Source: JBNKFQ01 sp050289385 (GTDB taxonomy: Bacteria; Pseudomonadota; Gammaproteobacteria; Pseudomonadales; Porticoccaceae). Taken from it: a DNA stretch of 13,370 nucleotides. The position numbers were made by a program, and so were the translations under genes. The DNA lies in NCBI GenBank assembly GCA_050289385.1, contig JBNKFQ010000065.1:1-13370 (forward strand). The letters run 5' to 3'. Position 1 is the first letter of the stretch; every line of letters begins with the position of its first letter. Below, piece by piece: positions 1 through 6,048 of the stretch. A model generated the notes under the pieces. That model ran no database searches. It was not told the origin of the DNA and worked only from the letters and a program-made list of their open reading frames with translations.

Positions 1-17
1 AGGATGGAATCATTCCC

Positions 18-66
18 TTCCAACTTCCAACTTCCAACTTCCAACTTCCAACTTCCAACTTCCCAT
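18..66. repeat. TTCCAAC heptamer tandem array
   Basis: Six perfect head-to-tail copies of TTCCAAC start at 18, 25, 32, 39, 46 and 53, followed by a decayed copy (TTCCCAT, 60-66). The unit shares the pattern NTCNAAC with the RTCGAAC units of the two inverted-repeat elements farther down the window. I therefore infer that this is the right arm of a third element of that class whose left arm lies beyond the window start. No reading frame is evident in 1-200. The array ends about 80 nt before the sigma-54 promoter of fliL, so it probably lies between fliL and the preceding gene. Its function is unknown. Confidence 0.9.
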
Positions 67-143
67 GCGTCAAAAAAACGACACATTCCCCACACAACTT
101 CCCCGGCACTTTTTAACCAACTGATATCCATAGTATTTTTCAT

Positions 144-160
144 TTGGCACAGGTATTGCT
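144..160 (+). promoter_or_regulatory. Sigma-54 (RpoN) -24/-12 promoter upstream of fliL
   Basis: TTGGCAC, five bases, then TTGCT match the RpoN consensus TGGCAC-N5-TTGCW. The invariant GG (146-147) and GC (158-159) are separated by the canonical 10 bases. The predicted transcription start is near 171, about 30 nt before the fliL ATG. In Pseudomonas and Vibrio, the fliL/fliM export-gate operons are middle-class genes transcribed by RpoN with the activator FleQ/FlrA, so both position and match fit. I could not identify an activator binding site with confidence. Confidence 0.88.
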
Positions 161-200
161 AATACCCTCTGTAAATAAGTTCTGGCATGTAGGGCAATAA

Positions 201-785
201 ATGGCAACGGGTAATCAGGAACTCGACCTGGGTAGTGGCAAAGGTGCAAAGAAGACAGCTAAAAAAGGCGGGAGTAAAAAAAAGAGCGCAGACGGTAAAA
301 AAGGTGGTGGTAAAAAAGCGTTTTTTTTCTTGCTGTTGATTGCAGGTCTGGCGGCTGGCTGGATATTTGGTAAACCACTGTTTACCAACGCTGAAAACTC
401 CGGAGGTCAGATTGGGGCTGAAACACCGGCGACGCCGGTGTCATCGAGTGCGTCCAACTCAAAAGCGCCCACGGTTTACCTGGATATAGAGCCACCCCTG
501 ATTGTGAATTTCAGTCACAACAACACCTTGAGATATCTACAGGTCAGTGTCTCGGTAATGGCCCGCAGCGAAGCCGTGATCGAACTGGTTAAACACCATA
601 TGCCAGCCATTCGTCACAGTTTTATCATGTTACTCAGCGGCGCCGACTACAGCCAGCTCGGCGCCCGCGAAGGCAAGGAAAATATTCGCAAGCAGATGTT
701 GTCCCGGGTGCGTAAAATTGTCTCTCAGGATGGTGGGGCCGGTGAGGTGGAAGACCTGTTTATCACCGGTTTTGTCATGCAGTAA
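201..785 (+). CDS. fliL: Flagellar basal body-associated protein FliL
   Basis: FliL is a single-pass inner-membrane protein that surrounds the stator units and supports their torque. The 194-residue product has a cytoplasmic tail (1-40), one membrane helix (about 41-56) and a periplasmic domain from about residue 90 ending in the family's typical C-terminus (DLFITGFVMQ). The tail is unusual: 12 lysines fall within residues 14-39 in GKK/AKK-type blocks, more basic than the usual short FliL tail. The ATG at 201 has AGGG at 191-194 six bases upstream. A T8 run at 321-328, preceded by an A6 run, encodes the start of the membrane helix. The stop lies 6 nt before fliM. This is the first gene after the sigma-54 promoter. 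Confidence 0.95.
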   Translation: MATGNQELDLGSGKGAKKTAKKGGSKKKSADGKKGGGKKAFFFLLLIAGLAAGWIFGKPLFTNAENSGGQIGAETPATPVSSSASNSKAPTVYLDIEPPLIVNFSHNNTLRYLQVSVSVMARSEAVIELVKHHMPAIRHSFIMLLSGADYSQLGAREGKENIRKQMLSRVRKIVSQDGGAGEVEDLFITGFVMQ

Positions 786-791
786 TCGACA

Positions 792-1796
792 ATGGCAACC
801 AAAGACCTTTTATCCCAGGAAGAAATTGACGCTCTGCTTGCCAGTGTCGGTGATGACGACAGTGACGGGTCAGCATCTCCCGGTAATGCCAATTCTTCCA
901 GTGGCGCAGGGTCAGTAACACCCCGCATTGTGGATTTCTCCAGCCAGGAGAAGTTTTTCTGCGGCCAAACACCCATGCTCGATATGATTAACGAGCGTTT
1001 CTGCCGCAGATTTAATCAGAAACTTGCAAATACGGTGCACAAACCGGTAGAAGTGACGTGTGCAGGTACGCGCCCAGTGACCTACCTGGATTTTTTGCGT
1101 ACCCTGGCGTTGCCCACCAGTATTAATTTTATACAGATAAAACCTTTTGTCGGGACAGCACTGGCGGTGTTCGACGCCGACCTTATCTTTGTGCTGGTGC
1201 ACCATTTTTTTGGTGGTAGCGGCCGCTTGCAAATACCGGCGGGCAGAGAGGATTTTACCCCCACTGAAAATCGTGTGGTCAGCAAGGTGCTTGAACAGGT
1301 GTTTGCTGATATGAAGGATGCGTGGGCATCGTTGCTGCCGGTGGAGCTTCATTACCTGCGATCTGAAACGAATCCCGATTTTGCCCATGCCCTGAGTCCC
1401 ACCGAGCTGCTTCTGGTATCGAGTTTTGAAATTGATATTGATGGGCAGGGTGGAAAGTTTCAGATGGTACTGCCCTCTGCCATGCTTGAGCCGGTCAAGG
1501 ACAAACTCGCGTCAACGTTTCAGAGTGAAAAAGCTGAAGCCAATGTTGTGTGGCAGCAGGTACTCAAGAACAAAATCAAGTCAATTGATGTTGACCTGAC
1601 TGCCCGGCTTGCGGACCTCAGTTTGTCGCTGCGAGATCTTCTCGCTATGGAGGCGGGAGACATCATTCCACTGGAATTGCCCGATCAAGCCACCTTGTAT
1701 TGCGGCGATATTAAATTATTTACCGGGCAGTTCGGAACGTCGGGGGGCAAAAACGCTATCAAAATTACCGGCCGGGCCAGCTCCGACAACCCGTAA
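792..1796 (+). CDS. fliM: Flagellar motor switch protein FliM
   Basis: FliM is the C-ring component that receives CheY-P and links FliG to FliN, setting rotation direction. The 334-residue product begins with the conserved CheY-binding peptide LSQEEIDALL (residues 7-16) and then an acidic/Ser-rich linker. Next comes the CheC-like middle domain (roughly 50-240), which carries the FliG-contacting GGSG loop (141-144). A C-terminal SpoA domain (about 260-330) pairs with FliN. Length and domain order are normal. The gene starts 6 nt after fliL and ends 26 nt before fliN. The intact N-terminal peptide implies that a CheY acts in this organism, although no cheY lies in the window. Confidence 0.97.
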   Translation: MATKDLLSQEEIDALLASVGDDDSDGSASPGNANSSSGAGSVTPRIVDFSSQEKFFCGQTPMLDMINERFCRRFNQKLANTVHKPVEVTCAGTRPVTYLDFLRTLALPTSINFIQIKPFVGTALAVFDADLIFVLVHHFFGGSGRLQIPAGREDFTPTENRVVSKVLEQVFADMKDAWASLLPVELHYLRSETNPDFAHALSPTELLLVSSFEIDIDGQGGKFQMVLPSAMLEPVKDKLASTFQSEKAEANVVWQQVLKNKIKSIDVDLTARLADLSLSLRDLLAMEAGDIIPLELPDQATLYCGDIKLFTGQFGTSGGKNAIKITGRASSDNP

Positions 1797-1822
1797 CCTT
1801 GCCACTTTTCAAGAGGTAACGA

Positions 1823-2215
1823 ATGAACGACATCACGATGGATAAAGCGCAGGAACAGATATTGGGGCAAGAAGCCAAAGACTACCAGCCTGCCGACTTG
1901 CCAGACTTGCAGGCCGATGGCAGCCCTGCTGCTGCGGCTGTCGGGGTCGATGCCGACATAAACCTCGATGTGATACTGGATATTCCTGTCAACCTTTCGG
2001 TGGAAATTGGCCGGGTACCGGTGGCAATCAGTGAGCTACTGCAATACAGCAAGGGTTCAGTGGTGGAGCTGGAACGTCTGGTGGGCGACCCGCTTGACGT
2101 TATGGTCAACGGTACCCTGGTTGCCAGGGGCGAAGTGGTGGTGGTCAACGACAAGTTTGGCGTGCGCCTCACCGATGTTGTCAGCAAAGCGGAACGGGTG
2201 AAAAACCTGAAGTGA
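1823..2215 (+). CDS. fliN: Flagellar motor switch protein FliN
   Basis: FliN forms the base of the C-ring and docks the FliH-FliI export complex. The 130-residue product has a variable Ala/Asp/Gln-rich N-terminal part (1-50) and a SpoA domain (about 52-128) with the family core: a DIPVNLSVEIGR strand, ELLQYSKGSVVEL, and VNGTLVARGEVVVVNDKFGVR. The ATG at 1823 is preceded by AAGAGG (1811-1816). The stop overlaps the fliO GTG as GTGA (2212-2215), which suggests translational coupling. Length matches FliN and excludes the longer FliY. Confidence 0.97.
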   Translation: MNDITMDKAQEQILGQEAKDYQPADLPDLQADGSPAAAAVGVDADINLDVILDIPVNLSVEIGRVPVAISELLQYSKGSVVELERLVGDPLDVMVNGTLVARGEVVVVNDKFGVRLTDVVSKAERVKNLK

Positions 2216-2673
2216 AATTTTTTTTACGAACTGCTATCGCCCTTGTTTACCTGGCGCCTGTAACCCGAGTACTGGCGTCTGCGGAAAATGTCGACGCAAC
2301 GAGTATTGCAACCAGGACAACGGTTGTGGACGGCAACTATTTATTAGAGCTTGTTTTTGCTCTCGGCCTGGTTGTGGTTTGTATTTTATTGTTTGCCTGG
2401 TTGTTAAAACGCTTGCAAGGGGTTTCCGGTCGAAGTGGTAGTGCAATGCGCGTTGTTGGCGCCCTGTCTCTGGGTACACGTGAACGAGTGGTACTGGTTC
2501 AGGTGGGTGATCGGCAGGTGTTGGTTGGTGTTGCGCCGGGTCGGGTCAGCCGCGTCTGCGAGTTTGATTCGCCGGTGGTGGATGCCAGCGATGATTTGAC
2601 CAGACCGGCGAATTTCGCGTCTTTGCTGGATACCATCGGCAAGCGGGGATATGGCAAGCGGGGACAGAAGTGA
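2212..2673 (+). CDS. fliO: Flagellar biosynthesis protein FliO
   Basis: FliO is a small membrane protein that assists assembly of the FliP ring of the flagellar export gate. The 153-residue product has a signal-like hydrophobic N-terminus (1-24, ending ASA), a short periplasmic stretch, one membrane helix (about 43-65) followed by KRL, and a cytoplasmic domain with the typical FliO core (RVVGALSLGTRERVVLVQVG then VLVGVAPGRV). It starts at GTG 2212, overlapping the fliN stop, and ends overlapping the fliP GTG (2670-2673). FliO is poorly conserved, so position within fliN-fliO-fliP supports the call together with the core motif. Confidence 0.93.
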   Translation: MKFFLRTAIALVYLAPVTRVLASAENVDATSIATRTTVVDGNYLLELVFALGLVVVCILLFAWLLKRLQGVSGRSGSAMRVVGALSLGTRERVVLVQVGDRQVLVGVAPGRVSRVCEFDSPVVDASDDLTRPANFASLLDTIGKRGYGKRGQK

Positions 2674-3404
2674 AGCGCTGGTGTTTTTTGCTGTTGTTTT
2701 TGTTGCCGGTCGGCGCTTTCGCTGATCAGTCTTTGCCGTTGATTACCGTTACACCGTCGGCGAACGGTGGTCAGACTTACAGTACAAGCATTCAGATTTT
2801 GCTTCTGATGACTTTCCTCAGCCTGCTGCCGACGGTCTTGCTCACCATGACCTCGTTTACGCGAATTGTGGTTGTGTTGTCGATATTGCGTCAGGCGCTG
2901 GGTACGGTTCAGACACCTTCCAACCAGATTATTATTGGCCTGGCTCTGTTCGCCAGCCTGTTCATCATGGGCCCGGTTCTTGAAGACGCCTATACCACAG
3001 GATTAAAGCCCTACATGGATGAACAGATTACCTTTGAAGAAGCGACGGTAAAAGCGGCGGCGCCGTTTCGTGATTTTATGCTCAATCAAACCCGCGATAC
3101 TGATTTGGCACTGTTTGTTGAAATGTCTGGTAGTGATGGTTTTGATCAACCCGAAGATGTACCGCTCAAAATATTATTGCCGGCTTTTGTTACCAGCGAA
3201 CTGAAAACTGCATTTCAGATCGGGTTTCTGATTTTTATTCCGTTTTTGATTATCGACCTGGTGGTGGCCAGTGTCCTGATGTCCATGGGCATGATGATGT
3301 TGTCGCCGATGATTATTTCGTTGCCATTCAAGATTATGTTGTTTGTGCTGGTGGATGGGTGGTCGTTGGTGATGGGAACGCTGGCGATGAGTTTTGGGGT
3401 TTGA
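2670..3404 (+). CDS. fliP: Flagellar export gate protein FliP
   Basis: FliP forms the pentameric core of the FliPQR export channel in the centre of the MS ring. The 244-residue product has a cleavable-type signal peptide (residues 1-18, KRW then a Leu-rich core, ending GAFA). It contains the family signatures: a first helix with LTMTSFTRIVVVLSILRQALG, then QTPSNQIIIGLALF, a periplasmic domain, and the C-terminal helices with FQIGFLIFIPFLIIDLVVASVL and MMMLSPMIISLPFKIMLF. The GTG start at 2670 overlaps the fliO stop. The gene is intact. Unusually, it is followed by 234 nt of non-coding DNA holding an inverted-repeat element, where fliP and fliQ are normally adjacent. Confidence 0.97.
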   Translation: MKRWCFLLLFLLPVGAFADQSLPLITVTPSANGGQTYSTSIQILLLMTFLSLLPTVLLTMTSFTRIVVVLSILRQALGTVQTPSNQIIIGLALFASLFIMGPVLEDAYTTGLKPYMDEQITFEEATVKAAAPFRDFMLNQTRDTDLALFVEMSGSDGFDQPEDVPLKILLPAFVTSELKTAFQIGFLIFIPFLIIDLVVASVLMSMGMMMLSPMIISLPFKIMLFVLVDGWSLVMGTLAMSFGV

Positions 3405-3438
3405 TGGCATGGTGATGGTGCGGGCTGTGTGTATGGGG

Positions 3439-3578
3439 GTTCGACGTTCGATGTTCGATGTTCGACGAAAAGACAAAACCCGTTCTGCCAGGCTGTGCAG
3501 TGGTCTGTATTCAGCAGACTTCCCCGGCGCTCGCTGCTGGATGCTTTTACATCGAACATCGAACGTCGAACATCGAAC
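3439..3578. repeat. Inverted heptamer-repeat element between fliP and fliQ
   Basis: The left arm is four head-to-tail GTTCGAY units (3439, 3446, 3453, 3460, with Y = C,T,T,C). The core is 84 nt (3467-3550). The right arm is four RTCGAAC units (3551, 3558, 3565, 3572, with R = A,A,G,A). The arms are inverted copies; shifted by one unit, 21 nt pair perfectly. The core starts GAAAA and ends TTTTAC, extending the complementarity. A small hairpin (GTCTG 3503-3507 with CAGAC 3515-3519) lies inside. A weakly matching unit (CTCGAAG, 3586-3592) trails the right arm in phase. I see no transposase and no clear target-site duplication. It would be transcribed with the operon as a long stem-loop. Confidence 0.93.
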
Positions 3579-3624
3579 AGTAACACTCGAAGCAGACAGC
3601 TTGCAGATCGCACCCTTACCCCCC

Positions 3625-3629
3625 GGAGG
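3625..3629 (+). promoter_or_regulatory. Strong ribosome binding site that fixes the TTG start of fliQ
   Basis: GGAGG lies 9 nt before TTG 3639. It is one of the best Shine-Dalgarno matches in the window and supports the rare TTG codon over the later in-frame ATGs at 3651 and 3657, which lie too far downstream and would remove conserved residues. Confidence 0.8.
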
Positions 3630-3638
3630 CAACGTCCC

Positions 3639-3908
3639 TTGACCCCCGAAATGGTTATGCAAATCGCACGCGAAGCCTTGTCGGTCACGGTAATGCTGGC
3701 TGCTCCGCTGCTGTTATCTGCACTGGCCATCGGTTTGCTTATCGGTGTGTTTCAGGCCGCCACTCAAATTCAGGAAATGACGCTGAGTTTTATTCCAAAG
3801 CTGATTGTACTGGCAGTCGCAATCGCCATTGCCGGACCGTGGATGCTGCAAGTGATGACTGACTTTACCAAAAGATTGTTTGCCAGTATTCCCGGTTTGT
3901 TGGGATGA
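3639..3908 (+). CDS. fliQ: Flagellar export gate protein FliQ (TTG start)
   Basis: FliQ is a two-helix membrane protein that wraps the FliP-FliR channel. Starting at TTG 3639 gives 89 residues, the usual FliQ length, beginning MTPEMVMQIAREAL as in homologues. Helix 1 spans about 16-38, the conserved loop FQAATQIQEMTLSFIPKL follows, and helix 2 spans about 53-75. The frame is open much further upstream through the repeat element, so automatic callers may choose a false upstream start near 3429. The next gene, fliR, begins 18 nt after the stop. Codon content resembles that of its neighbours. Confidence 0.95.
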   Translation: MTPEMVMQIAREALSVTVMLAAPLLLSALAIGLLIGVFQAATQIQEMTLSFIPKLIVLAVAIAIAGPWMLQVMTDFTKRLFASIPGLLG

Positions 3909-3926
3909 GCTTACCGGGGGTACCAG

Positions 3927-4697
3927 GTGGAACTGACAGCGATGGAATTAATGCGATGGGTGGGGTCGGTGATGTGGCCATTTGTTCGCATTGGCGCGAT
4001 GCTGATGGCAGCCCCGGTATTGGGCGCGCGCTCGGTACCGGTGCGGGTGCGCCTGGTGCTGGGGCTGGCGATAGCGGTTGTGGTTGCACCGCTGCTGCCC
4101 GCCGTGCCAGCGGTCGACCCACTGAGCCCGGCGGGTTTGATGATCGGTGTTCGCCAGGTGCTGTTGGGAGTGGCCATGGGATTTATCTGGCACATGGTTT
4201 TTGCCGTGCTGGTTCTGGCGGGGCAAACCATCGCCATGACAATGGGGCTCGGTTTTGCCTCGGCAGTAGATCCCCAGAACGGTGTTCAGGTACCGGTGCT
4301 GAGTCAGTATTTTTTAATTACAGCCACCCTGGTATTTCTGGCGCTGGACGGGCATTTAATGTTGATCGATGTGCTGGTGCAGAGTTTTCGTTTGATGCCG
4401 GTTGGGGGAACGGAGTCGTTGCTGGAGATGCCCTGGAAAATTGTGTTGTGGGGTTCTCACATGTTCGCCAGCGCATTGCTGATAGCCTTGCCTGCAACCA
4501 TTGCCATTCTGATGGTGAATCTGGCTTTTGGCGTAATGACCCGGGCAGCGCCACAGCTCAATATTTTTGCCGTGGGATTTCCGGTGACTCTGCTGGCCGG
4601 TTTTGTGCTGCTACTGTTCAGTCTGCCCGGTTTGTTGCCACGTATCAGTGCTTTGTTGGGGGAAGCGACAGAGTTGATGTTGGTGGTGTTGCAGTGA
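3927..4697 (+). CDS. fliR: Flagellar export gate protein FliR
   Basis: FliR is the single-copy subunit that completes the FliP5-FliR1 channel and contacts FlhB. The 256-residue hydrophobic product has the expected membrane helices and family blocks: WPFVRIGAMLMAAPVLGARSVPVRVR (about 18-43), the GLGFASAVDPQNGVQVPVLSQ segment, and the C-terminal LNIFAVGFPVTLLAGFVLL block. I chose GTG 3927 (MELTAMELMRW) because it matches the family's N-terminus and follows a GGGGG run at 3916-3920; ATG 3942 is the alternative. The stop (4695-4697) lies only 2 nt before the left arm of the second heptamer element. Confidence 0.95.
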   Translation: MELTAMELMRWVGSVMWPFVRIGAMLMAAPVLGARSVPVRVRLVLGLAIAVVVAPLLPAVPAVDPLSPAGLMIGVRQVLLGVAMGFIWHMVFAVLVLAGQTIAMTMGLGFASAVDPQNGVQVPVLSQYFLITATLVFLALDGHLMLIDVLVQSFRLMPVGGTESLLEMPWKIVLWGSHMFASALLIALPATIAILMVNLAFGVMTRAAPQLNIFAVGFPVTLLAGFVLLLFSLPGLLPRISALLGEATELMLVVLQ

Positions 4698-4699
4698 GT

Positions 4700-4878
<179 letters not shown>

Positions 4879-4902
4879 AAAAAAGCGGCAGGATAGCACC
4901 CA

Positions 4903-6048
4903 ATGACTGAAGAGACTCTACAAGACCGCACCGAAGCCCCCACACCCAAACGGCAACAGGAGGCGCGCGAAAAAGGCCAGGTTCCCCGCTCCAGGGAGCT
5001 GAATACCCTGTTGTCGATGATGGCCGCAGCAGCGGGTTTGTTGTTGCTCGGCGACGATTTGGCCCGGGGTATGTTGCAACTGTTCCGCGATGGTCTGTCG
5101 TTTGACTACCGCCCTGCACAAGCGGTTGCTCCGGTTGCGTCAGTATTTGGCGAAATGTTTCTGCGCGCCATGGGCATATTGGTGCCACTGTTTTCCGTGC
5201 TGGTATTTGCCGCGCTGGGTGGCTCTTTGGTGCTGGGTGGCTGGGCCTTCAGTTTGTCGGCGCTTGCGCCCAAACTTGAACGTGTCAGTCCACTGAAAGG
5301 CCTCAAGAGAATCTTTTCCAGTCGCGGCCTGGTGGAGTTGATCAAGGCTCTGGCCAAGTTTGTGCTGGTGGCATCGGTGGCGGTCGTGGTGATCTGGATG
5401 TTACTCGACGATCTGATCGGCTTGTCTGCTGTCAGTGTGCAAAATGCAGTGGCCCACAGTGCCAGCCTGATGGCGTGGGGGCTGCTCACCCTGAGTCTGG
5501 CGTTATTGGTTATTGCCGCCATTGACGTGCCGTTCCAGTTATTCCAGCACAACAAACAATTGCGTATGACCCATCAGGAAGTGCGGGATGAATTGAAAGA
5601 GTCCGAAGGTCGCCCCGAAGTTCGCGGTCGCATCAAAAACCTGCAGCGGGAAATGTCTCGCCGTCGCATGATGGATCGCGTGCCCGACGCCGATGTGGTG
5701 ATTACCAACCCTACTCACTATGCGGTGGCGCTGAAATATGACGACGGTGGTACAGGTGCACCCGTTGTGGTGGCAAAGGGCAAGGATCTGGTGGCCGCAC
5801 GCATTCGTGATATTGCCGGGGAAAATAAAGTGGTGTTGTTTTCTGCGCCGCCGCTGGCGCGAGCTCTATATGCTACTACCGAGCTGGATCAGGAAATTCC
5901 ACAACAACTGTTTTTGGCTGTGGCCCAGGTGTTGGCGTACGTATTCAAACTGAGAACGGCAAGTCACTTCGAGTCGCGGCCAAAGCCGCCACAAGATTTG
6001 CAAGTACCAGACGAATTATGGCATGACATGGAGCCCCATTCAGAATGA
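4903..6048 (+). CDS. flhB: Flagellar export switch protein FlhB
   Basis: FlhB switches the export apparatus from rod/hook to filament substrates. The 381-residue product has the basic N-terminal motif (RTEAPTPKRQQEAREKGQVP), four membrane helices within roughly residues 32-215, a linker (QEVRDELKESEGRPEVRGRI), and the cytoplasmic FlhBC domain. The autocleavage motif NPTH lies at residues 269-272, the same numbering as in Salmonella, so self-cleavage between N269 and P270 is expected. ATG 4903 is preceded by CAGGAT (4889-4894). The stop overlaps the flhA ATG as ATGA (6045-6048). The upstream junction with fliR is interrupted by the heptamer-repeat element. Confidence 0.97.
   Translation: MTEETLQDRTEAPTPKRQQEAREKGQVPRSRELNTLLSMMAAAAGLLLLGDDLARGMLQLFRDGLSFDYRPAQAVAPVASVFGEMFLRAMGILVPLFSVLVFAALGGSLVLGGWAFSLSALAPKLERVSPLKGLKRIFSSRGLVELIKALAKFVLVASVAVVVIWMLLDDLIGLSAVSVQNAVAHSASLMAWGLLTLSLALLVIAAIDVPFQLFQHNKQLRMTHQEVRDELKESEGRPEVRGRIKNLQREMSRRRMMDRVPDADVVITNPTHYAVALKYDDGGTGAPVVVAKGKDLVAARIRDIAGENKVVLFSAPPLARALYATTELDQEIPQQLFLAVAQVLAYVFKLRTASHFESRPKPPQDLQVPDELWHDMEPHSE

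Noticed and set aside
3439..3578. CRISPR array
   Set aside because: Units are 7 nt with no spacers between copies, and the two arms are inverted; this does not fit repeats of 23-37 nt with unique spacers.
3174..3662. Minus-strand open frame across the fliP end and the first heptamer element
   Set aside because: It is antisense to conserved fliP and stays open only because the heptamers lack stops; no recognisable domain or ribosome binding site.
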